In this document: positions 1 through 9,440 of the stretch, one piece after another
Layout of the letters: each line of letters opens with the position of its first letter
Numbering within the stretch: position 1 is the first letter of the stretch
NCBI RefSeq assembly: GCF_036346875.1
Contig: NZ_CP107852.1
Span: 5,332,001 to 5,396,000 of the forward strand
Length of the DNA stretch: 64,000 bases
From: Nocardia sp. NBC_00508
GTDB taxonomy: Bacteria; Actinomycetota; Actinomycetes; Mycobacteriales; Mycobacteriaceae
Reading direction: 5' to 3'
Notes under the pieces: generated by a model
Seen by the model: only the letters and a program-made list of their open reading frames with translations
The model's database searches: none
Told to the model about the DNA's origin: nothing
Made by a program: the position numbers and the translations under genes

Positions 1-1
1 C

Positions 2-733
2 TTCGCGTACCTGTCGCCCCGGTTGGCGCGTGCCGGATACTGCGTCTACGCATTCAATTACGGCCGATCCGGTCTTTTGCAGGGCGGTGGCATCGGCCCG
101 ATTATGCCCGGCCGCTACGGTGTGGGCCCGATGGAGGATTCCGCGCGGCAATTGCGCGATTTCGTCGAGCAGGTGCGCGCCACGACCGGGGCGGACCGGG
201 TCGATCTCATCGGCCACTCCCAGGGTGGGCCGGTGTCGAGCCAGTACATGAAGTTCGAGGGCGGCGCCGACAAGGTCGGAAAACTGATCACCTTCGGAGC
301 GACCCACCACGGCACCTCGCTGATGGGAATGGCCACCCTCGGGCGGCTGATCACCGATATCGGCATCAATATTCTGGGTTTCTATGAGCCGATCGTGGGC
401 CAAGCGAATATCCAGCAGGCGGTCGGATCGCGGTTCTACGCGAAATTGAACGAAAGCGGCGACACCGTGCCCGGCGTCGAGTACACGTCGGTGGGCCCCC
501 GGCACGACGAGGTCTCCAATCCCTATGAATGGACCTTCTTGACACCGGGACCGGATGCGACGGTGCACAACATCACTCTGCAGGACGGCTGTGCCGAGGA
601 CTGGTCCGATCACCTGACGATCATGTACTCCCCCCGCGCGGCCTCGATCGCCCTGCGTGCCCTCGATCCGGACGCGAATCCGAATCTCGTCTGCGCCTTC
701 AACCCGTGGATGATCGGAGGGGCGAGTCACTGA
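2..733 (+). CDS. Secreted lipase/esterase, 5' end cut by window edge
   Basis: This is the C-terminal part of an alpha/beta-hydrolase triacylglycerol lipase; the reading frame is open to the left edge, so the signal peptide and first third are outside the window. The nucleophile elbow GHSQGG is present, followed by the conserved block FGATHHGTSL. It closely matches residue by residue the complete lipase encoded at 39027-40175 (shared FAYLSPRLARAGYC and NITLQ blocks), so the two are paralogs. By family it should hydrolyse ester lipids outside the cell. A strong hairpin directly downstream ends the transcript. Confident on family; the substrate cannot be told from sequence. Confidence 0.9.
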   Translation, partial: FAYLSPRLARAGYCVYAFNYGRSGLLQGGGIGPIMPGRYGVGPMEDSARQLRDFVEQVRATTGADRVDLIGHSQGGPVSSQYMKFEGGADKVGKLITFGATHHGTSLMGMATLGRLITDIGINILGFYEPIVGQANIQQAVGSRFYAKLNESGDTVPGVEYTSVGPRHDEVSNPYEWTFLTPGPDATVHNITLQDGCAEDWSDHLTIMYSPRAASIALRALDPDANPNLVCAFNPWMIGGASH

Positions 734-750
734 TCCCATCGAAGCGATCG

Positions 751-797
751 GCCCTGTGGCCCGGTCCTTGGTGTGCGCCAGGGCCGGGCCACAGGGC
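751..797 (+). terminator. Perfect 14-bp stem terminator after the lipase
   Basis: Arms 751-764 (gccctgtggcccgg) and 784-797 are perfect reverse complements around a 19-nt loop, 17 bp after the lipase stop codon. There is no T-tract, as is common for intrinsic terminators in high-G+C actinobacteria. Confidence 0.75.
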
Positions 798-1563
798 TGT
801 CTCAGCGCGAAAGGATCAGACACTCGATTCGATCGCGACGCTGCCGCGGGTGACCGCCCGGCCAGTCGGCGCCGACCCGTTCCCGATGAAGAACTCGCGA
901 GCGGTGGGTATCGCTGGCCGCTTCATCTTCGCACTGATGCGAGCGATGGTGGTACGCAGCAGTATTCGCCGTGCGATTCCAAGGTGTCGCGATCTCCTGC
1001 GCGCCCGCCGGGCGGGTGTGCCGACGCCGTCGCAGGAGTTGTGAGAGTGCATCATGCCGCGTAGTTCCGCACTGTGCACGACCGGTATCCGCGAATCGAC
1101 AACAGATAGAATCAGTGAGCTGCATCACATCTCGGTGCGTGTAGTGAACTTCGGGCACCCCCGTGTCGGGTATGCCACCGGCTCCTGTGATATTTCCGGC
1201 CGTGCCGCGACATCCAGTGGGCGCGCGGGATGACGGCACCGCTACACGCTCGGATAGCTGCCGGTAATGAAAACGCGGGGTTACATATACCGAACCGCTC
1301 GGCGATACGGCACGTCCGAGCCGTGGCATCGATTGTTGCTTGGGGATAGCAGTCCTCCGGTTTCGGCGAACGGGCGCAGGAATGTGCCCCTGGACACACA
1401 CGCGTGCCCGTGGAACTCTGAGTGCGGGAAGGGGTATCGACGCGGTGTTATCGAAGGGGCTGAATCTTCTCACCGCCGATCGTCAATTGAGCAAACCGCC
1501 CGTGCGACAACGGTGTCTCATCACGGTGGACCAACCTTGCGTCTGACAGATGCGGGAGTCTGA
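798..1563. other. Non-coding stretch upstream of the NRPS
   Basis: About 770 bp between the lipase terminator and the NRPS start. The long open frames here translate to arginine-rich, low-order sequence with no recognisable motif, so I see no gene. It presumably carries the promoter of the biosynthetic operon. I looked for an iron box (TTAGG-type palindrome) in front of the NRPS and did not see one. Confidence 0.5.
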
Positions 1564-4500
1564 GTGTTGAAAAATACTGAAAACTTTGTCGAGCCGACGA
1601 ATAGTCCGATCGAATACCGACCACCCGGTGTGGAATCGTCCGAACAAGCACGCGCAGAAAAGATTGCACGATTGCGTGATCTATGGTCTGCGGTGACGAG
1701 CGCTCCGGCGGAGAATCTGTCGGATGACTTTCCGCTGACCATGGAATCGCTGCACGCGATCGCCCTCAAGTCCGCCATCGAGACGGATTTCGGTGTCGAA
1801 CTGGATCTCGATGTTTTCTTCGAGCGGTGCACGCTGGGCGTGCTGGCCGATGAAATCCAGGCGGTCCAGGTGCTGCAGGGCGCGCGAAATATCGCATTCC
1901 ATCATTTCGAGCCGCGACCGGAATCGGCCTTCGAGCCATTTCCGCTGACCGATGTCCAGCACGCCTATTGGCTGGGCAGCCAGGCTTTCGAACTCGGGGG
2001 CCGATCGGCGCATGTCTACGGCGAGCTGGACGTCTTCGGTGTCGACGTGGCGCCGCTGGAAATCGGCCTGAATCGGCTCATCGCCGGCCATCCGATGCTG
2101 CGCGCCGTACTGCTGCCCGACGGTCGGCAGAAGGTATTGGCCGAGGTGCCGCCGTTCCGTATCCGCGGCTGTGACCTGCGGGGCAGCGAACCGGAGGCGG
2201 TGGAGCGGGCGCTGGCGGACACGCGTGCTGAACTCGGCCAGCAGCGGTTCGACGCCACCGTGTGGCCGCTGTTCGACATTCGTGCGCACACCGTCGACAC
2301 CGATAAGGTGAGGTTGTGCATCAGCATCGACATGCTGTTCGCCGATGCGGGCAGCATGGAGATCCTGGCTTCGGACTGGCTGCGCTACGTAGTCGACGAT
2401 GCGGCCGCGATAACCGCTCCCGAGGTGTCGTTCCGGGATTACGTGATCGCGACCGAGCGGCTACGAGCGACACCGGAATACGCCGCCGCCCGGGACTATT
2501 GGACGAATCGCATCGATGATTTCGCCCCCACACCGCAATTGCCGGTACAGGCGACCACGACCGGTGCGGAGCCCCCGGAATTCACTCGCCGTACCGCGCG
2601 GCTGTCGGCCACGGAGTGGCAGGGCCTCAAGCATTGCGCCCAACGGCTCGGCGTCACGAAATCGGTTCTGCTCGGGGCCGCTTATGCGCTGGTACTACGC
2701 ACCTGGAGCAGTTCACCGCGGTTCACCCTGAACCTGACGTTCGCGGATCGGCCGCGTTGGCATCCGGACCTCGCCCGGGTCATCGGTGATTTCAGCAGTA
2801 CCATTCTGCTGGAATGCGATTTGCGCACCGCCGCGGATCTCGATACCGCGGCCCGGAGAATGCAGGCGCAGCTCCGTGCTGATCTGGCCAATCGCCTCTA
2901 CAGCGGCGTGCATTTCCAGCGGGATATCGCTCGGCGCTGGAGCGTGGAACGTGCCGCCATGCCGGTGGTTTTCACCGCACTGATCCGTGAACTCGGCGCC
3001 GCCGATTTCGACGGCTTGATCGCGCCGTCCGGATTCGGTATTTCGCAGACGCCACAGGTCTATCTGGACAACCAGGTGATTTCGCACCGCGGTGAGCTGA
3101 TCGTGAACTGGGATGCGGTCGAGGCCATCTTCCCGGCCGAAGTGCTCGACGACATGTTCGCCGCGTATCTATGCCTGCTGCGGCGTGCCGCGGATGAGTA
3201 CGCCGATCCCGATGCGACCGCGCTGACCGTGGACGTGCCGCTCTACCAACGGCTTTCGCGTCCGACATCGATGGTCGGGGCAGGCTCGGCGGCGCTGATC
3301 CACGACGAGCTCGACGCCGCGATCGCCGCGACGCCGGACGCGCCCGCGATCATCGGCTCCACCAGGGTGCTCACCTTCGGCGAACTGGATCGGTATGCCG
3401 CCGGAGTCGCGAACATGCTGTGCTCCCAGGGTGTTTCGCGCGGGCGACCGGTCGCGGTGCTGATGCGCAAGGGATGGGAGCAGATCGCCGCGGTGCTGGC
3501 GGTGGTGCGGTGCGCGGCCGCCTACGTGCCGATCGACGCGGAACTGCCGCCCGATCGCATCGGCATGCTGGTCGCGGCCAGCGGAGCCGGGCACGTGATC
3601 GTCCAGCCCGGCGTCGTCGCCCCCGCCGGAGTCGCGGTGGTGACGGTGGACGACACGTTGCTCGCACTCCCGGTGGCACCGCTGCCGCCGCGGCCGGCGG
3701 CGGACGAATTGGCCTACGTGATCTTCACATCCGGCTCGACGGGCACCCCGAAGGGCGTGATGATCAGTCATCGCGCCGCGGTCAACACCATCGACGACCT
3801 CAACCGCCGGCTCGCGGTCTCGGCCGACGACCGGGTCCTCGGCATCTCCGCGCTGAACTTCGACCTGTCGGTATACGACATCTTCGGCGTCCTCGGTCGC
3901 GGCGGCGCCATCGTGCTGCCCGATGTCGACAAGGTGCACAATCCGCGGCACTGGTGCGAGCTGATCGACGGCCATCGGGTGACCATGTGGAATACCGTTC
4001 CCGCGCTGCTGGAGCTTTTGGTCGACGAGTGTGAACAGCGCGTGATCCAACTGCCCCACCCGTTCCGGGTCGCGATGCTGAGTGGTGACTGGATCCCGCT
4101 GTCGCTGCCGGACCGGGCCCGCGTGGCGGCGGCCGGGCCGCTGTCCGTCCTCGGTCTCGGCGGTGCCACCGAAGCGGCGATCTGGTCGATCTACTACCCG
4201 ATCGGTGCCGTCGACCCCAGCTGGCGCAGCATCCCGTACGGCCGCCAACTCGACAACCAAACGGTCGAGGTGCTGTCGGACGATCTGGTGCAGACACCAG
4301 ATCATGTGATCGGCGAGATCCACATCGGGGGGCTCGGCGTCGCACTCGGATACCTGGACGACCCGGAACGCACCGCGGAACGCTTCCACACAGACCAGGC
4401 GGGACGGCGCTTGTACAGGACGGGAGATCTCGGCCGATATCTTCCGGACGGGAACATCGAGTTCCTCGGTCGCAACGACTTCCAGGTGAAGATCGCGGGA

Positions 4501-6384
4501 CACCGCATCGAACTCGGTGAGATCGAGCATGCGCTGCTGCAGCATCCCGAGATCCGCGCCGCCGTGGTCACCACCGACCCCGGCGGGCAGCGGCTGGTCG
4601 CCTATTTCGTTGCCGAAAGTGGTACGGCCGTGGCGCTTTCCGATGAGGTGCTGCGCGCGCACCTGGCGCAGCGGCTGCCGCATTACATGGTTCCGCAGCT
4701 GTATCTTCGGCTCGACGCCCTGCCGCTGTCGGCGAACGGCAAGGTCGACCGCGGCGCCCTGCCCACACCGCAGCACGAGCAGCAACCCTACGAGCCGCCC
4801 GCCAATCGGACCGAAGCAGTCATCGCGGACGCGTGGGTCGCGGTCCTGTCGGTGGACCGGATCGGTCGCCACGATCAGTTCCTGGCGGTCGGTGGCGATT
4901 CACTGCTGGCGATCCGGATCATGGCCCGCCTTGCCGATGCCGAATTGTCGCTGACAGTGCGGGAGTTCTACGAGAACCCGACCGTTGCCGGACAGGCGAA
5001 GCTGGCCCGGCCGCGGCCGAACGCCACGCGGCAGGATCCGGTGCCGACCGGCCCGGTCGCGCTGACCGCCAGCCAATCCTGGTTCTTCGAAAGGGAATTC
5101 GCCGACCAGGACCATTGGAACGGCATGTGGCCGATGTTCGAGATCGAGCAGCGTTTCGACCTCGGCCTGCTCGCCGACGCACTGGCTGCGGTGACCCGCA
5201 GGCACGAGGCCCTGCGCATGCGGTTCGAGCGCGCCGACAGCGGTTGGCTGGCGGTAGTGCCGGAGGATCCATCCGCGAGCATGACCGAGCTGACCGTCAT
5301 CGATCTGAGCAGCGTTCCCGACGAGCTGGTCGACAGCGAACTGGCGACCCGCGTGGCGGAATCGCACGCCGGCCTCAGCCTGACGGCCGGACCGTCGGTG
5401 CGGGTGGCGTACTTCGAACTCGGCGCCACGCGTAAGCCGCGCCTGCTGATCAGCTCGCACTGGGTGGTGATGGACTACTACTCGTCGCGGGTCTTCTACG
5501 AGGATCTGGTGAACGCGTACCTCCAGTTCGAGGTGGGCGCCACGGTCCAGCTGCCGCCGCGGACGGCGTCGCTGGCGTCCGCCGCGCTGGCGCTGCGGAC
5601 GTACGCCGATTCGGCGGAGTTGGCCGAGGAAGTGCCGTACTGGCGCGCGATCGCGGAAACCGGGTGGACGGCGCTGCCGCGCGACCATGTGCTCGGACCG
5701 AATGTCCAGTCCTCGATCGGCCGCCATATCACCAGCCTCAGCGGCGAGGCGGCCGTGGCGACGACCCGGGTGCTGCCGCGCAGCCACGATGTCGAGGTCC
5801 GCGATGTGCTGCTGTGGGCGTTGACCCGCGCCGTCGCGGAGTGGACCGAAACTCCGTGCGCGCTCGTCGAGGTCGAAGGACACGGGCGTGACGGTGTTTT
5901 CGGTGATCTCGATGTCACCCGGACGATCAGCCGGTTCTCGACGCTGAGCCCGGTCCTACTGCGGGTGGGCCACACCGACGATCCGCTCGCCGAGTTGGTC
6001 GGCGTGCGCGACCAATTGCGCGCGGTACCCAACCGGGGCACCGGCTTCGGGCTGCTGCGCTATCTCATGGAGGACCACACCGTGCGCGACCGGCTGCGCG
6101 CCGTTCCGGTGCCGGAGATCGGTTTCAACTACTGGGGCGATGTGAGCGAATACTTCACCCAGGGCGCGCGGCCTTTGGTGGATCACTTCGGGGAGCATCG
6201 CAGCGAGACAGGCATGCGGCCGCGAGTCGTCGACGTGATGGCGCTGACGCTGGAGGGGCAGGTCCACCTGGTGTGGACCTACAGCCGGAACCTGCATGGT
6301 CCCGAAACCATCGCGCGGCTGGCCGACCGGGTGCACGAACTCCTGTGCGCGCTCGCCGCGGCAGCGGTCGAGGAGGTGCGGTGA
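1564..6384 (+). CDS. NRPS: carrier - Cy - A(Cys) - PCP - E-like
   Basis: A 1606-aa nonribosomal peptide synthetase. In order: an N-terminal carrier (about 35-105, Ser62 in MESLHAIAL); a heterocyclization domain (about 125-545, FPLTDVQHAYW and the DxxxxDxxS motif at D256/D261/S264); an adenylation domain (about 575-1065, FTSGSTGTPKG near 720, Lys1060); a PCP (GGDS, Ser1113); and a C-terminal epimerization-like domain (about 1155-1600, EGHGRD at 1438, FNYWGD at 1521). The specificity residues read D767 L768 Y771 N810 M838 S840 L865 I873 W874, one change from the known cysteine code DLYNLSLIW. The E-like domain has HW where the catalytic HH of HHxxxDG is expected (H1299 W1300), so it may be inactive or repurposed. 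There is no thioesterase. GTG start, with gggag about 6 bp upstream; TTG at 1567 is also possible. Confidence 0.92.
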   Translation: MLKNTENFVEPTNSPIEYRPPGVESSEQARAEKIARLRDLWSAVTSAPAENLSDDFPLTMESLHAIALKSAIETDFGVELDLDVFFERCTLGVLADEIQAVQVLQGARNIAFHHFEPRPESAFEPFPLTDVQHAYWLGSQAFELGGRSAHVYGELDVFGVDVAPLEIGLNRLIAGHPMLRAVLLPDGRQKVLAEVPPFRIRGCDLRGSEPEAVERALADTRAELGQQRFDATVWPLFDIRAHTVDTDKVRLCISIDMLFADAGSMEILASDWLRYVVDDAAAITAPEVSFRDYVIATERLRATPEYAAARDYWTNRIDDFAPTPQLPVQATTTGAEPPEFTRRTARLSATEWQGLKHCAQRLGVTKSVLLGAAYALVLRTWSSSPRFTLNLTFADRPRWHPDLARVIGDFSSTILLECDLRTAADLDTAARRMQAQLRADLANRLYSGVHFQRDIARRWSVERAAMPVVFTALIRELGAADFDGLIAPSGFGISQTPQVYLDNQVISHRGELIVNWDAVEAIFPAEVLDDMFAAYLCLLRRAADEYADPDATALTVDVPLYQRLSRPTSMVGAGSAALIHDELDAAIAATPDAPAIIGSTRVLTFGELDRYAAGVANMLCSQGVSRGRPVAVLMRKGWEQIAAVLAVVRCAAAYVPIDAELPPDRIGMLVAASGAGHVIVQPGVVAPAGVAVVTVDDTLLALPVAPLPPRPAADELAYVIFTSGSTGTPKGVMISHRAAVNTIDDLNRRLAVSADDRVLGISALNFDLSVYDIFGVLGRGGAIVLPDVDKVHNPRHWCELIDGHRVTMWNTVPALLELLVDECEQRVIQLPHPFRVAMLSGDWIPLSLPDRARVAAAGPLSVLGLGGATEAAIWSIYYPIGAVDPSWRSIPYGRQLDNQTVEVLSDDLVQTPDHVIGEIHIGGLGVALGYLDDPERTAERFHTDQAGRRLYRTGDLGRYLPDGNIEFLGRNDFQVKIAGHRIELGEIEHALLQHPEIRAAVVTTDPGGQRLVAYFVAESGTAVALSDEVLRAHLAQRLPHYMVPQLYLRLDALPLSANGKVDRGALPTPQHEQQPYEPPANRTEAVIADAWVAVLSVDRIGRHDQFLAVGGDSLLAIRIMARLADAELSLTVREFYENPTVAGQAKLARPRPNATRQDPVPTGPVALTASQSWFFEREFADQDHWNGMWPMFEIEQRFDLGLLADALAAVTRRHEALRMRFERADSGWLAVVPEDPSASMTELTVIDLSSVPDELVDSELATRVAESHAGLSLTAGPSVRVAYFELGATRKPRLLISSHWVVMDYYSSRVFYEDLVNAYLQFEVGATVQLPPRTASLASAALALRTYADSAELAEEVPYWRAIAETGWTALPRDHVLGPNVQSSIGRHITSLSGEAAVATTRVLPRSHDVEVRDVLLWALTRAVAEWTETPCALVEVEGHGRDGVFGDLDVTRTISRFSTLSPVLLRVGHTDDPLAELVGVRDQLRAVPNRGTGFGLLRYLMEDHTVRDRLRAVPVPEIGFNYWGDVSEYFTQGARPLVDHFGEHRSETGMRPRVVDVMALTLEGQVHLVWTYSRNLHGPETIARLADRVHELLCALAAAAVEEVR

Positions 6385-9300
6385 GCGCGGGAGGTATCCG
6401 CCGTGCACCGTGGCACCTGCTGCCGCGAGCCGGCATCGTCGGACGCAGCGGCGCGCCCGCCAGGCGCGGCGGGTATCCGGTGACGCGCGGTATCGCGAGG
6501 GTCGTGGTGGTCGGTGCGGGTCCGTCCGGGCTCGCCGCCGCCGCGATGCTGGCATCCTGCGGGGTACAGGCCGTCGTGCTGGAGCAGTCGAATGTCCTTG
6601 CCGCCCCATGGCATACGCACTACGACCGAGTGCGCCTGCAGTCACCGAAAGGAATGTCGAATCTGCCCGGTATGGGTTTCGGGTGGCGGGCGGAGCGTTG
6701 GATCACCAAGGACACTTTCCTGGATTACCTGCAACGCTACCAACGGCATTTCGGAATCGACGTCCGGTTCGGGGTCACCGTGGAGCGCATCGCGCGGCGC
6801 TCCGGCAGCTGGCAAGTGCTGACGGATCAGGGGGACTGGCAGGCGCCGGTCGTGGTGGTCGCCACCGGTCTCAATCGTCACCCGGTAATTCCGGAATGGC
6901 CTGGGCTGGAAAGTTTTACGGGTGAATTGCTGCATTCGGCGCGTTTCCGCAATGCCGAGCCGTTCCGCGATCGCGATGTGCTCGTGATCGGCACCGGCAA
7001 CTCCGGCGCGGAAATCGCCTCGATCGTGGCGCACGGCGGTGCACGGCGCACCCGGGTCGCCTACCGCACCCCGCCGCATGTGGTGCCGCGCAGCGTGCTC
7101 GGCTTCCCGACGCTCGCCGCCGCCGCGGTCGTCGAACCGCTGCCGGGCCGGGCGGGCGACTGGCTGCTCGGCCCACCGAACCGGGCGGTTGTCGGCAACC
7201 TGGCGCGCTACGGGCTACCCCGCCCGCCGCTGGGCGTGCACAGCCAGTACGTCGCCACCGATGTGACCCCGATTATCGACACCGGATTCCTGCCCGCGCT
7301 GCGTGCCGGTCTCATCGAACCGGTGGCGCAGGTCGTCGGCTTCGACGACGCTCACGTGCGGCTGGCGGACAACACCAGAATCCGGCCCGAGGTGGTCATC
7401 GCGGCCACCGGATATCGAAGTGGCCTGCGCGATCTGATCGGTGATCTGGACGTGCTGACGCCGACCGAGGCGCCCGCCGTACATGCACCCGACTATCCGG
7501 CGGGCGCACCCGGGCTGTTCTTCATCGGCTACGTCCATCCGTTCAGCGGCAATCTCCGGGCTGTGCGGCGCGATGCGCCGCGCCTGGCCCGCACCGTCAC
7601 CAAGTACCTCGAGGGAACCGATCACCGCGGCGCGCGACGGCTGAACTCGATCGCCGATCTGCGCCGTCAGCGCGCGTCGCGCCGCGAGCATCGACCGGAA
7701 CAGGAAGAGATGATCATGCACACCGATCGCGAGCACCCGGCCTCGAACAGGCCTGTCTCGACCTATCCGCGCCCGGAGGAGAAGCTGGGTGCCGACACGA
7801 TTCCCGGCATCCTGGAATCGGCCGCCACCGAGCCGACCGGTATCACCCTGGTGGACCGCAATCTCCAGGAAAGCCCCCTGATGTACAGCCAGCTGCGGTC
7901 CCTGGCCCGCCGGGTGGCCGGCGGTCTGGCACAGCGCGGCATCCGGCCGGGGGACCGGGTGGTCATCATGTCCTCGACCTCGATCCCGCAGATCGGATGC
8001 CTCTTCGGCGCCTGGCTCGCCGGTGCGGTACCGGTGATCATGCCGCTACCGCACCGGATTGCCGATCTGCCCGAACTGATGGCCGAAATCGACCGGAGGT
8101 TGACCCACGTCGACGCGTCCTGCCTGATCGTCGCCGACAAGTTCCACGGCTTCCTCGGCCGCCGTATCCGGTCGGACATCACCGTGCTCAAATGCGGCGA
8201 TCTGATTCACGCCACCGCCGAACCGGTCGCCGGCGTCGTCATCGAGCCGGACGATCTCGCCTATCTGCAGTTCACCTCGGGAACCACCGGCAACGCCAGG
8301 GCGGTCATGCTCACCCATCGGCAGATGCTCACCAATGTGGCCGCCGGATGGGAATGGGTCGGTTCCAAGGACCGCCCGGTAGGTGTGATGTGGTTGCCGC
8401 TCTACCACGACATGGGGCTGATCAGCCTGCTGGCCGGCATCGCGACCCGCTCGAAGCTCATCGTCCAGCCGCCGGAAGAGTATCTGGCCAAACCCGATTC
8501 GTGGATCGACGCGCTGTCCCGCTATCGGGCTTGGACCACGGTGGCGCCCAACTTCGCCTACGAGCTCGCGGTGCGCGGTTTGGTGGACCGGCCGCGGCCG
8601 TTGGATCTGTCGTCGCTGGTCGTCTGTGGAAACGGGGCCGAGCCGATCCGCGTGGACACGATGGAACGTTTCGCGAAACTGGGTGCGCGGTACGGACTTC
8701 GACCGGAGGCGGTGACCCCGCTGTACGGCATGGCGGAGGGCACCGTCGCCGTCACGTCGAGCCCGGTGGACGAACCGATGGTCGTCGACTGCGTATCCCG
8801 CAGCGCGCTGAGCGCGATGGGGCAGGCGCGCCCGGTCTCGCCGGACGATCCGGATGTACGGGTGCTGGCCACGTGCGGTCGGCCGCTGGCGGGTATCGAA
8901 CTCGAAGTCCGGGATGAGCAGGGCCGGGCGCTGGGGGATCGCATGGTCGGTGAGATCTGGTTCCGCAGCCCGTCGGCGATGCTCGGTTACTGGAACGAAC
9001 CGGAGGAGACGGCCAGGGTACTTGTCGACGGTTGGGTCTGTACCGGTGATCTCGGATATCTGACCGACGAGGGGGTGGTGATCTGTGGCCGTCGCAAGGA
9101 CATGATCATCGTCGGCGGCCGGAATCTCTTTCCGGAGGACTACGAGAACGTGACCGCCAGGGTGCCCGGAGTCGGCCCGACCTGTGTGGCCTTCGCGCTG
9201 CCCGATTCAGAACGGATGCTGGTGCTCGTCGAACCGGAGACCGCCGCCTCGGATTACCCGGCAGTGGCCGCGGAGGTGATGCGGCGACTGCGCAGTCAGC

Positions 9301-9440
9301 TGGGGCACGCGCCGGACAAAGTCGCTGTGGTGGCGCGTGATTCGGTGCCGCGCACCTCCTCGGGCAAGGTGCAGCGCGGCAAATGCCGAGAGCGGTATAT
9401 CGAGGGCCGGTTCACCGAGCTGGCGAGCGTGACCCGATGA
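6381..9440 (+). CDS. Flavin monooxygenase - fatty acyl-AMP ligase fusion
   Basis: One continuous frame of 1019 aa codes for two enzymes. Residues about 30-430 are a flavin-containing monooxygenase: FAD Rossmann motif VVGAGPSG, the FMO-type signature FTGELLHSARF, and an NAD(P)H motif VIGTGNSG. Residues about 446-1019 are a fatty acyl-AMP ligase: FTSGTTGNARA near 630, LPLYHDMG near 672, GRRKDMIIVGGRN, and SSGKVQR at the end. FAALs load fatty acids onto carrier proteins, and the NRPS N-terminal carrier is the obvious partner. GTG start overlaps the NRPS stop by 4 bp (GTGA), with aggagg 4 bp upstream; GTG 6480 is an alternative. An internal ATG at 7716 has its own ribosome site aggaagag (7702-7709), so free FAAL may also be made. 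Confidence 0.88.
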   Translation: MSAGGIRRAPWHLLPRAGIVGRSGAPARRGGYPVTRGIARVVVVGAGPSGLAAAAMLASCGVQAVVLEQSNVLAAPWHTHYDRVRLQSPKGMSNLPGMGFGWRAERWITKDTFLDYLQRYQRHFGIDVRFGVTVERIARRSGSWQVLTDQGDWQAPVVVVATGLNRHPVIPEWPGLESFTGELLHSARFRNAEPFRDRDVLVIGTGNSGAEIASIVAHGGARRTRVAYRTPPHVVPRSVLGFPTLAAAAVVEPLPGRAGDWLLGPPNRAVVGNLARYGLPRPPLGVHSQYVATDVTPIIDTGFLPALRAGLIEPVAQVVGFDDAHVRLADNTRIRPEVVIAATGYRSGLRDLIGDLDVLTPTEAPAVHAPDYPAGAPGLFFIGYVHPFSGNLRAVRRDAPRLARTVTKYLEGTDHRGARRLNSIADLRRQRASRREHRPEQEEMIMHTDREHPASNRPVSTYPRPEEKLGADTIPGILESAATEPTGITLVDRNLQESPLMYSQLRSLARRVAGGLAQRGIRPGDRVVIMSSTSIPQIGCLFGAWLAGAVPVIMPLPHRIADLPELMAEIDRRLTHVDASCLIVADKFHGFLGRRIRSDITVLKCGDLIHATAEPVAGVVIEPDDLAYLQFTSGTTGNARAVMLTHRQMLTNVAAGWEWVGSKDRPVGVMWLPLYHDMGLISLLAGIATRSKLIVQPPEEYLAKPDSWIDALSRYRAWTTVAPNFAYELAVRGLVDRPRPLDLSSLVVCGNGAEPIRVDTMERFAKLGARYGLRPEAVTPLYGMAEGTVAVTSSPVDEPMVVDCVSRSALSAMGQARPVSPDDPDVRVLATCGRPLAGIELEVRDEQGRALGDRMVGEIWFRSPSAMLGYWNEPEETARVLVDGWVCTGDLGYLTDEGVVICGRRKDMIIVGGRNLFPEDYENVTARVPGVGPTCVAFALPDSERMLVLVEPETAASDYPAVAAEVMRRLRSQLGHAPDKVAVVARDSVPRTSSGKVQRGKCRERYIEGRFTELASVTR
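7702..7718 (+). promoter_or_regulatory. Internal ribosome-binding site and start for free FAAL
   Basis: The sequence aggaagag at 7702-7709 lies just upstream of in-frame ATG codons at 7710 and 7716 (8 nt between the aggaag core and the second). It sits exactly at the junction between the monooxygenase and ligase parts of the fusion gene. This suggests either a relic of two ancestral genes or a working internal start. Confidence 0.5.

Noticed and set aside
802..1473. 223-codon minus-strand frame upstream of the NRPS
   Set aside because: Arginine-rich translation with no domain pattern and no ribosome site; treated as non-coding.
3169..4872. 567-codon open frame on the minus strand inside the NRPS
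   Set aside because: Rich in Arg/Asp/His without any motif; an antisense shadow of the adenylation domain caused by high G+C codon bias.
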